Source of the DNA: Aeromicrobium wangtongii
Lineage (GTDB): Bacteria; Actinomycetota; Actinomycetes; Propionibacteriales; Nocardioidaceae
DNA: 64,000 nucleotides
Reading direction: 5' to 3'
Assembly: GCF_024584515.1 (NCBI RefSeq)
Contig: NZ_CP102173.1
Coordinates: 1,488,001 to 1,552,000, forward strand
Part shown: in pieces, positions 51,955-59,911 of the stretch
How positions within the stretch are numbered: position 1 is the first letter of the stretch
How the letters are laid out: every line of letters starts with the position of its first letter
Position numbers and translations under genes: made by a program
Notes under the pieces: model-generated
Seen by the model: only the letters and a program-made list of their open reading frames with translations
Database searches by the model: none
Told to the model about the DNA's origin: nothing

Positions 51955-53730
51955 TCAGGCGCCGGGCGTGCCGAGGGTGCGCAAGGCCGTTAGCTGGACC
52001 AGCAGCGGACAGTCGGCGACAACGGTGATGCCGGTGTCATGCGCGGCACGAACGCCCTGCTCCGTGGCCAAGATCGCTCCGCGGGCTGACGAGAATCCCT
52101 CGAGCGCTGCGGTGATCTGGTCGACATCGATCGGCGTCTCCCGGGCGCTCAGATCCGTCAACAGGAGGTCGAGATCGGCCACCTCGACGCCCTCGACGGG
52201 GTGGTCGACGACGTTCAACGGGCTCGATCCAGCGGCCCAGGCGGCGATGCGGCCGAGGATGGGATCGTCCTCCACCCGCGCCTCCACCAGATCGAGGATG
52301 GTGTCGTAGACGCGGCCGCTGCGGCCGTCGACCGTCAAGTGTCGCCCGACGAGTGATGCGGCGGTGCCTTTGCCCACACCCACCACGCTCGGCCGTCCGA
52401 GGGCACGGGTCACGACGGCTGCGTGAGACGTGGCGCCGCCCAGATCGGTCACGACGGCCTTGGCGGCGATCATGCCGTGCACGTCGTCCGGACTCGTGGT
52501 CGGCCGCACCAGGACGACGTTCTCCCCGGCAGCTGAACGCGAGACCGCCTCGTCGGGGTCCAGGACACCGACGCCGGTCGCGACGCCGGGGCAGGCCGGC
52601 TCGCCGGCCGCCAGCACGCTGGCAGCCGCGGCAACCGCGGGATCGAGCCGAGGCATCAGGACAGACCTGACCTGCTCGGGGGTCACGCGCGCCAGTCCCT
52701 CGTCGTGATCGATCAGTCCTTCGTCGAACAGATCGACGGCGATGCGGACCGCAGCCTCCGGAGATCTCTTCGCCGCTCGGGTCTGCAGGAGGTACAGGGT
52801 CCCGGACTCGACGGTGAACTCGATGTCCTGGACCTCGGCGTGCTCCTTCTCGAGCGTGTCGGCCCAGTCGAGCAGCTCGGAGACCGCCTCCGGCAGGTGT
52901 TCGCGCATCTGCGCCAGCCCAACCACGGCATGCGTTCCCCCTACGACGTCCTCGCCTTGACCGCCCGGCAGCCACTCGCCGTACGGCTCGGGTGCCCCGC
53001 TCAGCGGGTTGCGGGTGAAGAGGACGCCCGTCCCGGACCGGTCATCGAGGTTACCGAACACCATCGCCTGGACGGTGACTGCTGTGCCCCCGTCATCGGG
53101 GATGCCCCAGTGGCGCCGGTACGACTTGGCGCGGGTGGACTGCCAGGAGTCGAAGACCGCGCAGATCGCGTCGAACAGCTGCTCGTAGGGATCTGCGGGG
53201 ATGCTCCGTCCGGTGTCTTCTTGCACCCGCTCGCAGATCTCCGTCGGCGTCGGTCCTGTCACGTACGGATCGAGATCTGCCTTCAGGACGATCTCGCCGA
53301 ATGCATGACAGAAGCGGGCGCGGGTGTCGCGAGCGTACGCGGGGTCACCGGAGCTGGTGGCCAAGGACTCCTCGATCGCATCGGTCATCCCGAGGTTCAA
53401 GATCGTGTCCATCATCCCAGGCATGCTGACGGCGGCCCCTGAGCGCACCGAGACCAGCATGGGGTGGGACGGGTCGCCGAAGCGACGACCGGTGCGCCTC
53501 TCGAGATCCTTGATCCCGGAGCGGATCGCTGACTGCACCTCCTCGTCGAGCGAGCGCTCGGCCTCGAGATAGTGACGGCACTCCGGAACCGGGATCACGA
53601 CGGCCGGCGGCACCCGCAGGCCAAGGCTGAGCATCTGTGCCAGGCTCCAGGCCTTGCCACCGACCAGATCTCGGTCGGGCACCGATGTGCCGTCCAGTGA
53701 CAGGACCGGTGATCGTGTAGTGCTCATCAT
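51955..53730 (-). CDS. PPDK-like protein lacking the PEP/pyruvate barrel
   Basis: A 591-residue protein with the N-terminal ATP-grasp part of pyruvate phosphate dikinase (VSVRSGAAVSMPGMMDTILN near 94-112) and the central phosphohistidine domain (GGATSHAAVV, histidine near 436). The C-terminal PEP/pyruvate TIM barrel of full-length enzymes (about 870 residues) is missing and replaced by about 110 unrelated residues. It could therefore phosphorylate another acceptor through the histidine, as rifampin phosphotransferase and phenylphosphate synthase do, or work with a separate partner. Start ATG 53730 or 53727. It is second in an operon after the 53738 gene. Confidence 0.82.
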   Translation of the reverse strand: MMSTTRSPVLSLDGTSVPDRDLVGGKAWSLAQMLSLGLRVPPAVVIPVPECRHYLEAERSLDEEVQSAIRSGIKDLERRTGRRFGDPSHPMLVSVRSGAAVSMPGMMDTILNLGMTDAIEESLATSSGDPAYARDTRARFCHAFGEIVLKADLDPYVTGPTPTEICERVQEDTGRSIPADPYEQLFDAICAVFDSWQSTRAKSYRRHWGIPDDGGTAVTVQAMVFGNLDDRSGTGVLFTRNPLSGAPEPYGEWLPGGQGEDVVGGTHAVVGLAQMREHLPEAVSELLDWADTLEKEHAEVQDIEFTVESGTLYLLQTRAAKRSPEAAVRIAVDLFDEGLIDHDEGLARVTPEQVRSVLMPRLDPAVAAAASVLAAGEPACPGVATGVGVLDPDEAVSRSAAGENVVLVRPTTSPDDVHGMIAAKAVVTDLGGATSHAAVVTRALGRPSVVGVGKGTAASLVGRHLTVDGRSGRVYDTILDLVEARVEDDPILGRIAAWAAGSSPLNVVDHPVEGVEVADLDLLLTDLSARETPIDVDQITAALEGFSSARGAILATEQGVRAAHDTGITVVADCPLLVQLTALRTLGTPGA

Positions 53731-53737
53731 CGAGGGC

Positions 53738-54343
53738 TCATTCCTGTCGCTTCTTCTCCAGGATGCGGAGCAGGTCTTCGTGAAGCTCGTACCAAACGGT
53801 GTGATAGCTGTCGATGCGCACGCCGCTCACGTAGTCGTGGGCGCCTCCGAGGACCTGGTCGTATGCCGCTTCGAGGCGGTCGAGGTGTGTCTGGAGGCGC
53901 GGGACGATCTCGGCGGCGCGACCAACGACGCGTTCGGCGCGCTCGTGCAAGGCGCCGAGGGCATCGATGATCTTCGCGTCGTAGTCAGGGTTGCTGTGGT
54001 CGTTGCTGACCCGTGCGTCCCCGGCCGGCATCGTCTGCCAGTCGGTCATCAGGGCCAGGAGATCGCCGTTCACCTTCTCGAACCGTTCGTACGCGTGCAG
54101 GAGATCCCCGTCGGCGCGGAGCCCACCGAACACCGTCTGGTACTTCTCGGTGAGCCATGCTTGTCCTGCGGGGGCGACCATGAACGTTCCGTTCGCGCCA
54201 GCCACGTGCCCTGCGGTGACCGCGCGGTCGAGTGCGGCGCTCACGTCGGCCTCGTCCGCCCCCAGCAGCACCGCGACCGAGGCCGGGTTGCCGGCCTTGC
54301 GGATGGCCAGCCCGTGGACGGCCAGGAAGTCGAGATCGGTCAT
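53738..54343 (-). CDS. Unrecognised protein, partner of the PPDK-like enzyme
   Basis: A 201-residue protein I cannot name. The first 75 residues look like a small winged-helix fold (DFLAVHGLAIRKAGNPASVA); the rest is predicted alpha-helical with many charged residues and may form a four-helix bundle. The start is ATG 54343 behind GGGAGGG; an ATG at 54364 would overlap the operator. It ends 7 bp before the PPDK-like start, so the two are co-transcribed and likely act together, as regulator or phosphoacceptor/specificity subunit. Confidence 0.65.
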   Translation of the reverse strand: MTDLDFLAVHGLAIRKAGNPASVAVLLGADEADVSAALDRAVTAGHVAGANGTFMVAPAGQAWLTEKYQTVFGGLRADGDLLHAYERFEKVNGDLLALMTDWQTMPAGDARVSNDHSNPDYDAKIIDALGALHERAERVVGRAAEIVPRLQTHLDRLEAAYDQVLGGAHDYVSGVRIDSYHTVWYELHEDLLRILEKKRQE

Positions 54344-54360
54344 TGAACCCTCCCGTACAG

Positions 54361-54371
54361 ACATCGGATCT
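54361..54371. promoter_or_regulatory. ACATCNGATGT-type operator for the minus-strand operon
   Basis: ACATCGGATCT, one mismatch from the palindrome. It lies 18 bp upstream of the 53738-gene start codon, just downstream of a possible minus-strand promoter (TTAGTG, 17 bp, TGATAC). Confidence 0.55.
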
Positions 54372-54384
54372 TTGTATCAGCGAG

Positions 54385-54400
54385 TGTGGCGCAGATCACT
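54385..54400. promoter_or_regulatory. Crp/GlxR-like site (weak)
   Basis: TGTGG-N6-TCACT, two mismatches from the Crp-family consensus TGTGA-N6-TCACA. It lies between the two divergent transcription units of this intergenic region, inside the predicted minus-strand promoter. Confidence 0.3.
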
Positions 54401-54476
54401 AAGGATCGCATCCTATCGATCTCCGGCCTTCGAAAACAGCCCTTGATGGCCGCGACTCACCTCATCCGTCTCACAA

Positions 54477-54498
54477 ACATCGGATGTCCCCCTTGACA
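54477..54498 (+). promoter_or_regulatory. ACATCNGATGT operator and -35 box upstream of the alcohol dehydrogenase
   Basis: Perfect palindrome ACATC-G-GATGT (54477-54487), 5 cytosines, then TTGACA (54493-54498). It is the same layout as at 51073. No strong -10 is visible. It controls the alcohol dehydrogenase/SDR/phosphatase unit. Confidence 0.65.
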
Positions 54499-54608
54499 AA
54501 CCATGCTGGGTGCATGCCACGCTGTGGCAGGCGTCACACCTTCCTGAGCAACCGTCGAAGTTGCTGCGGACGCGCAGGCATTGGCACCTAGTGACGGGGA
54601 GATCCACC

Positions 54609-55655
54609 ATGAGAGCTGGCGTCTTTCAGGCCGCACGCACATTCGACATCACGCAGCTCGACGTTCCGGCGGCGGGACGCGACGGGATCGTCGTCCAGGT
54701 GGCGGCGTGCGGTATCTGCGGCTCCGATCTGCACTCCTACGTCGAGGGCGTGTTCGTCGAGCCCGGCCAGGTGATGGGCCACGAGTTCAGCGGTCCGATC
54801 GTCGAGGTCGGTGCCGATGTCGAGGGCCTGAGCGTCGGTGACCGGGTGACCGCCGTCCCGTTGTCGGTCTGCGGGCGGTGCCCGCGATGCATCGAGGGCA
54901 TGGGGCACCTGTGCGAGACGGGCTTGTCCCAGAGCATCGCCTATGGACTGCCCGGTGCCTTCGCCGAGTACGTGCGGGTCCCCAAGGCGGTGCTCGGCAA
55001 GAACGTGTTCCTCATCCCCGACTCGGTCAGCGATGCGGCCGCGGCGATGGTGGAACCGATGGCGGTCGCTCTGCACGCGGCCAGGTCGGCCGACCCGGAC
55101 CCGGCCGACACCGCGGTCGTCATCGGCCTCGGCAGCATCGGCCTGAACGCCGTGCAGATGCTCAAGGCCCTCGGTGCCGGCCGCGTCATCGGCATCGACG
55201 TCTCGGACAGTCGGCTCGCCCTGGCCGCCCGGCTCGGTGCGGACGTGATCGTCGACGGACGTACCCAGAACGGGCTGGCAGCCGTGCAGGAACTGACCGG
55301 CGTGGGAGTCGGGGGAGTCGGGGCCCGGGCCGACATCGTGATCGAGGCATCCGGTATCGGCGCGCTGCTGGCCGAGGCGGTGTCCATGACCCGTGCCGGT
55401 GGCCGGTTGCGCATCGCGGCGCTCTACGAGGGCCCGGTGACGCTCGACGCCAACCAAGTGGTTCAGAAGGAGATGAGCGTCCGGGGAACGTTCGCGTACA
55501 ACGGCGAGTTCCCGACGGTGCTGGAGATGCTGGCCGACGGTCGCGTGACGGCGGAGCCGCTCATCACCCACACGTTCCGGCTCGACGATCTCGACGCAGC
55601 CTTCCGAGCCCAGCTCGACAAGAACTCGTCCATCAAGGTTCAGGTCACGCCCTGA
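54609..55655 (+). CDS. Zinc-dependent alcohol dehydrogenase
   Basis: A 348-residue medium-chain dehydrogenase. Catalytic zinc ligands lie in CGICGSDLH and GHEFSG; structural zinc cysteines are in CGRCPRCIEGMGHLC (C-x2-C-x2-C-x7-C); the NAD loop is GLGSIGLNAVQ near 175. It resembles threonine/2,3-butanediol-type dehydrogenases acting on secondary alcohols. The ATG at 54609 follows GGGGAG. It is first in a three-gene unit with the SDR and tyrosine phosphatase-like gene. Confidence 0.88.
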   Translation: MRAGVFQAARTFDITQLDVPAAGRDGIVVQVAACGICGSDLHSYVEGVFVEPGQVMGHEFSGPIVEVGADVEGLSVGDRVTAVPLSVCGRCPRCIEGMGHLCETGLSQSIAYGLPGAFAEYVRVPKAVLGKNVFLIPDSVSDAAAAMVEPMAVALHAARSADPDPADTAVVIGLGSIGLNAVQMLKALGAGRVIGIDVSDSRLALAARLGADVIVDGRTQNGLAAVQELTGVGVGGVGARADIVIEASGIGALLAEAVSMTRAGGRLRIAALYEGPVTLDANQVVQKEMSVRGTFAYNGEFPTVLEMLADGRVTAEPLITHTFRLDDLDAAFRAQLDKNSSIKVQVTP

Positions 55656-55708
55656 TCCAGCACCTGGCATTCCCCGACATCAAGGCAGGACTCTAGAAGG
55701 AGAGCATC

Positions 55709-56500
55709 ATGGGAAGACTGGACAACAAGATCGCCATCGTCACGGGTGCGAGCACGGGCATCGGTCGCGCGACCTTCGAGCTGTTCGCCCGTGAGGGCGC
55801 GACGGTCGTCGGATGTGCGCGGACCCAGAGCAAGCTCGACGAGGCGATGGCTGCCGTCGAGGCGTCTGGCGGCAAGGGGATGGTCGTGGCGGCCGACCTG
55901 TCGAGCGACGACGGCGCGGCCAAGCTGGTCGATGCGGCGCTTGCGGCCTATGGGCGCGTGGACGTGCTCGTGAACAACGCCGGCGTCGGTTGGGCCTACG
56001 GAGAGGCGAACCCGGGGTCGATGGCCAAGCTGCACGACACGACCCCCGAGAACTGGCGCACCGTGATGAGCATCGATCTGGACTCCTACTATCTGGTCGC
56101 CAGGCGGGTCCTCGCCTCGATGCTGGAGAACGAGAGCGGCTCGATCGTCAATGTCGCCAGCATGGGTGGCGTCACGGGCCTGTACGACGGGCACACGTAC
56201 ACTGCGGCCAAGGGCGCCATCATGAACCTCACCCGATCGATGGCCATCAGCTATGCGCGTCAGGGCATCCGGACCAACAACGTGTGTCCCGGGTTCATCG
56301 ACACGCCGATGATCGCCTCGGTCACCCCCGCCTTCGCCGATCCCGAGGCCGCTATCCAGTTGTCGCCCATCGCCCGCGCCGGACGTCCGGAGGAGGTGGC
56401 TGCGGCGAACCTGTTCTTCGCATCGGACGAGTCGTCGTACTGCAACGGCGCCAGCCTCCTGGTCGACGGTGGGACGACTGCCCGCTCGTTCCCGGGCTGA
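55709..56500 (+). CDS. SDR family oxidoreductase
   Basis: A 263-residue classical SDR: TGASTGIGRA nucleotide loop, NNAGVG, NVASMGG with the catalytic serine, YTAAKGA active site, and LVDGGTT C terminus. There is an insertion after the NNAG motif (WAYGEANPGSMAKLHDT) relative to typical members. It has a GAAGGAGAG ribosome-binding site, 53 bp after the alcohol dehydrogenase. The substrate is not determinable. Confidence 0.85.
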   Translation: MGRLDNKIAIVTGASTGIGRATFELFAREGATVVGCARTQSKLDEAMAAVEASGGKGMVVAADLSSDDGAAKLVDAALAAYGRVDVLVNNAGVGWAYGEANPGSMAKLHDTTPENWRTVMSIDLDSYYLVARRVLASMLENESGSIVNVASMGGVTGLYDGHTYTAAKGAIMNLTRSMAISYARQGIRTNNVCPGFIDTPMIASVTPAFADPEAAIQLSPIARAGRPEEVAAANLFFASDESSYCNGASLLVDGGTTARSFPG

Positions 56501-56515
56501 GCGGCAGAGGGCCAG

Positions 56516-57268
56516 GTGACCAGCTACGCGGGGCCCGAGGGCACGCTCAACTTCCGGGCGGTCGGCGCGTTACCGACGACGGATGGACGCACCGTCATCC
56601 CGGGCAAGCTGTTTCGCAGCGACACGCTCCAGTTCCTGTCGGCCGAGGCGGTTCGCCACTTCGTCGAGGATCTGGGCATCCGGACCATCATCGACCTGCG
56701 CATGGGGTACGAGCTCAAGCGCGAGGGCAGGGGGCCGCTCGAAGGCACCGCGCTGAGCTACCACCATCTTCCGTTCACGGTGGAGGGCACGAGCTCTGCG
56801 GACTCCGCAGCGCCGGTCCTCGATCCGGAGGACCCCATCGTGCCGCACTACCTGGGATACCTCACGACGGTCCCGGAGTCGGTGGCCGGCGTGTTCAACG
56901 CGCTCGCGTCGGGAAACGACGCGTTGCCTGCCGTCATCCACTGCTCGGCCGGCAAGGACCGGACCGGGGTCGCCGTGGCGTTGGTCCTCGCGGCGGTCGG
57001 CGTCGACGACACGACAATCGCCGCCGAGTACGCCGCCGGGTCGGACCGTGTCTCGGTCGTCATGGAGCGCCTTCGGACGATGCCGAGCTACGGGGACACG
57101 GTCGACAGGCTCCCTCCGCTGGCCAACATCACCCCGCCGGAGTACATGCTGCGGTTCCTCGCCGGGGTCCGCGAGCAGCACGGCGGCGTTCGTGAGTTCC
57201 TGCTGGCGAACGGCGTGACCGTCGATGGCCTCGCGCATCTGCGGGAGGCGTTGACCCAGCCTTCCTGA
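56516..57268 (+). CDS. Tyrosine-protein phosphatase-like protein
   Basis: A 250-residue protein of the MptpB/tyrosine-serine phosphatase type: NFRAVG start, the phosphate-binding loop HCSAGKDRTG near 141-150 (Cys-x5-Arg), and conserved FRSDTL and IDLRMGYE segments. Some family members dephosphorylate phosphoinositides or small molecules. The start is GTG 56516, 15 bp after the SDR stop, so it sits in a catabolic operon, where a small-molecule phosphatase role is possible. Confidence 0.83.
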   Translation: MTSYAGPEGTLNFRAVGALPTTDGRTVIPGKLFRSDTLQFLSAEAVRHFVEDLGIRTIIDLRMGYELKREGRGPLEGTALSYHHLPFTVEGTSSADSAAPVLDPEDPIVPHYLGYLTTVPESVAGVFNALASGNDALPAVIHCSAGKDRTGVAVALVLAAVGVDDTTIAAEYAAGSDRVSVVMERLRTMPSYGDTVDRLPPLANITPPEYMLRFLAGVREQHGGVREFLLANGVTVDGLAHLREALTQPS

Positions 57269-57287
57269 CGGCGATCTCGCCCGATCG

Positions 57288-58257
57288 CTAGTCGGCGGTC
57301 ACCATCAGTGTCCCGGCGTTCGTGCCGTCGAACAGCGCCGGGAAGCTCTCGGGAATGGCGGCGAACCCGGCCCTGACGTCCTCGCGGTGCACGATGGATC
57401 CGTTGCGCAGCCAGCTCTGGAGATGGTGCCACCCTTCGGCGAGGTCATCCTCGAAGTGCTCGAGTAGGAAGCCTTGCATCGTGATGCCCCCGTAGATGAG
57501 CCGCATCATGTTCTCGGGCCCGGGGATGGGCACGCTGTCGGTGTAACCGGAGATCTGTCCGCACAGGACGATGCGGCCGAACCGCGCCATCGTGTCGACG
57601 GCCGCTTGGAGCGTGTCACCACCGACATTGTCGAAGAACACGTCGATGCCTGCGGGGCACGCCTTCTCGAGCTGGTCCCGGAGGTTCCCGGTCTTGTAGT
57701 CGATCGCTGCGTCCAGGCCGCATTCCGACACGAGCCATGCGCACTTCGCGGGTCCGCCTGCGATCCCCACGCTCCGTGCGCCCATGATCTTCGCGATCTG
57801 CGCTGCCGTTGAGCCGGCCGATCCTCAGCAGGCCGAAGTAGGCCGTGAGGGCATTCATCCCGAGGGGGCCCATCGCCTCGACGTCGGTCACCCCGGGCGG
57901 CATGGGCCGCACGTTGCGCTCCCTGGTGTCGACGACCTCATAGTCCTGCCAGGTGCTGATCGCCGACACGCGGGCGCCGACCGGAAACCGCGGATCGGCC
58001 GAGGCGATGACCGTGCCGCCGGACGGCGACAGGACCGGGTCGCCGAGAGCGATCGACGGGTAGAAGTTGTTGCCCGGGGCATCCAACCAGTTCCGGATCG
58101 TGGGGGCCAGCAGGAAGATGCTGTTCTTGAGCACGACCTGTCCCGGCAGCAGGGCGGGTAGTTCGAACGACGTCTCCGCGCTGACGAAATCCGTGGCTCG
58201 TGGGCTGCCGACCGGGCGGTTCGCCAACAGCCATTGACGATTGCGCAGTGAGTCCAT
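57288..58257 (-). pseudogene. Broken NADP-dependent oxidoreductase (MDR, 2-alkenal reductase-like)
   Basis: Two frames together give a zinc-independent MDR enzyme. The first (58257 to about 57812) runs from SLRNRQWLLANRPVG through GMNALTAYFGLLRIGR. The second (about 57812 to 57288) runs from STAAQIAKIMGARSVGIAGG to the C terminus. About 15 residues that normally lie between them, including the glycine-rich NADPH loop, are missing, and the frame shifts there. A deletion of about 45 bp near 57812 explains both. An assembly error cannot be excluded, but a deletion of this size is unlikely to be a base-calling artefact. Confidence 0.75.
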
Positions 58258-58300
58258 CGGGAGGCCTTTCGTTGCGCTGAGGTCGGCACACTAACCCAAT

Positions 58301-58311
58301 ACATCGGACCT
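58301..58311. promoter_or_regulatory. ACATCNGATGT-type operator for the MDR pseudogene
   Basis: ACATCGGACCT, equal to the element at 58409. On the minus strand it lies in the spacer of a possible promoter (TTGAGC, 17 bp, TTAGTG), about 45 bp before the MDR start codon. Confidence 0.5.
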
Positions 58312-58401
58312 GCTCAAGGGACGATACCTCCACGAGCAGGGCGGTAGCCCTGTCATCCCAGATGTGCGCGAAGAAAAAGTATCGCCCGCTTCACAAACTC
58401 C

Positions 58402-58430
58402 TTGACAGACATCGGACCTATATCGATGAT
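58402..58430 (+). promoter_or_regulatory. Promoter with internal operator for the importer operon
   Basis: TTGACA (58402-58407), 17-bp spacer, GATGAT (58425-58430). ACATCGGACCT (58409-58419) lies inside the spacer, where a bound repressor would block polymerase. It precedes the binding-protein gene at 58619. The rest of the 361-bp gap contains the operator at 58301, a Crp-like site and a long leader with no recognisable structure. Confidence 0.6.
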
Positions 58431-58437
58431 GAAGGCA

Positions 58438-58453
58438 CGTGATCTGGATCACA
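58438..58453. promoter_or_regulatory. Crp/GlxR-like palindrome
   Basis: CGTGA-TCTGGA-TCACA, a GTGA-N6-TCAC palindrome with GTGATC and GATCAC as perfect arms and one mismatch to the Crp consensus. It sits just after the predicted -10, near +1. It may bring cAMP-dependent carbon control to the importer operon. Confidence 0.5.
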
Positions 58454-58618
58454 CCGTATGTCTCGTGCGATGGAGTCCGGGCGCATCTTGTGAAGCAGGC
58501 ATGGGTCCTCGGGTGCCGAAGGCGATCTCACGGTCCGACCGTGTGACGGCTCAAGCGCCAGTCGACGAACGTGGCGGCACGGCCGATTCGTGCTCCAGGG
58601 CACACCAATGGAGGAACT

Positions 58619-59878
58619 ATGTTCAGGAACAGTGCACGTGGCGGGCGGACGAAGCGTTTCTGTCTTCGGCTGGGCGTCATCGCCATCGCGGTGTCGGTGA
58701 TCGCCGCGTGCAGCGGATCGGACTCCGGCGGGGACTCCAACGACTCGGACGGGCCCAAGCTGAGCGGCGAGCCGGTCAAGGTCATGACAATCACGTCGCT
58801 GAACTCGCAGGGCCCCGTCTACCCGATGATCAAGACGACGGCCGAGGCCTACGAGAAGTGGATCAACTCCAACGGCGGCATCAATGGACGCCCGCTCGAG
58901 ACCGTCATCTGCGATGACCAGGGCCAGGCGACGCAGGCGAGCGCATGTGCACGCAAGGCCGTCGAGGAGAACGTCGTGGCCGCGGTCGGCTCGTACTCCT
59001 TCTTCGGCGACGCGATCGTGCCCATCCTGGAGGACGCGGGCATCTCCTGGTTCGGCACCTGCTGTGCGGCGACGCCCCTTGAGTTGACCAGCGACGTGTC
59101 GTTCCCGGTGGGCAGCTCCCTCATGTACGCGGTCGGCTTCATCCAACGTGCCCACGAGGACGGGTGCAAGGACATCAACGCCGTCGTCATCGACGGCGCC
59201 CAGTCCTACATCGAACCCATGGAGAACGCGATGAAGGCCTATGGCATGGCGTTCAAGCAGGATCCGATCATCCTTCCCCAGACGAGCCAGGACGACGGCC
59301 CCTATGTCGCCCGAGCCACGAAGGACAGCGACTGCATCGTCATGGTCGTCTCGGAGTCGTTGTGGAAGCCATGGTTCGCGGCCTACAAGGCGGCCGGAGC
59401 CAAGCAGCGGCTCTACGGACCGCAGGGCAACCTGGACGCGGTGTCGATCAAGGGATTCGAGGACGTGGCCGAGGGATCGATCATCGCCGGCTCGTACCCG
59501 GACATCGCGGCCGAGCCGTGGGCCGATTTCCGTGAGGCCCTCGACGAGGCAGACGCGCCCGACGACCAGGACTTCAACTCCCTGGGTGGCCTCGGCACAT
59601 GGGCCGGGTACTCCGGCTTCACGCAGATCGCGAGCAACCTGACCGACCTGAACGCCAAGAGCTTCATGGAGGCGGCCGCGGCAACGACCAATCTCGACCT
59701 GAAGGGGATGGTCCCACCGATCGACTTCACGAAGCCGTGGACCGACGGGCTCAAGGGCTATGAGCGCCTCTTCAACCGCAGCGTCTACTTCAGCGAGGTG
59801 AAGGACGGAAAGATCGTGCCGCTCACCACCGAACCGGCCAACGTGTCGGACCTGGCACTGGGTATCGCCCCTCAGTGA
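58619..59878 (+). CDS. ABC transporter substrate-binding lipoprotein (Liv family)
   Basis: A 419-residue type I periplasmic-binding protein. A basic N terminus and hydrophobic segment lead to the lipobox IAAC with cysteine 31, followed by a Ser/Gly/Asp-rich linker. The ATG at 58619 follows GGAGGAAC. It has several cysteines in the mature part (CDDQ, ACARK, TCCAA), unusual for this family. It is the first gene of the second importer operon and should set its specificity. Confidence 0.88.
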   Translation: MFRNSARGGRTKRFCLRLGVIAIAVSVIAACSGSDSGGDSNDSDGPKLSGEPVKVMTITSLNSQGPVYPMIKTTAEAYEKWINSNGGINGRPLETVICDDQGQATQASACARKAVEENVVAAVGSYSFFGDAIVPILEDAGISWFGTCCAATPLELTSDVSFPVGSSLMYAVGFIQRAHEDGCKDINAVVIDGAQSYIEPMENAMKAYGMAFKQDPIILPQTSQDDGPYVARATKDSDCIVMVVSESLWKPWFAAYKAAGAKQRLYGPQGNLDAVSIKGFEDVAEGSIIAGSYPDIAAEPWADFREALDEADAPDDQDFNSLGGLGTWAGYSGFTQIASNLTDLNAKSFMEAAAATTNLDLKGMVPPIDFTKPWTDGLKGYERLFNRSVYFSEVKDGKIVPLTTEPANVSDLALGIAPQ

Positions 59879-59911
59879 CACCTGCTCGGCCGGCCGGAGG
59901 AGTGGTTCATC

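Noticed and set aside
57271-57288. Possible bidirectional terminator between the phosphatase and MDR genes (GCGATC/GATCGC)
   Set aside because: Only a 6-bp stem and no T-run on either strand.
57616-58257. Two separate oxidoreductase genes at 57288-57785 and 57616-58257
   Set aside because: They are the two halves of one MDR enzyme separated by a frameshifting deletion; the tail of the upstream frame after GLLRIGR is nonsense sequence.
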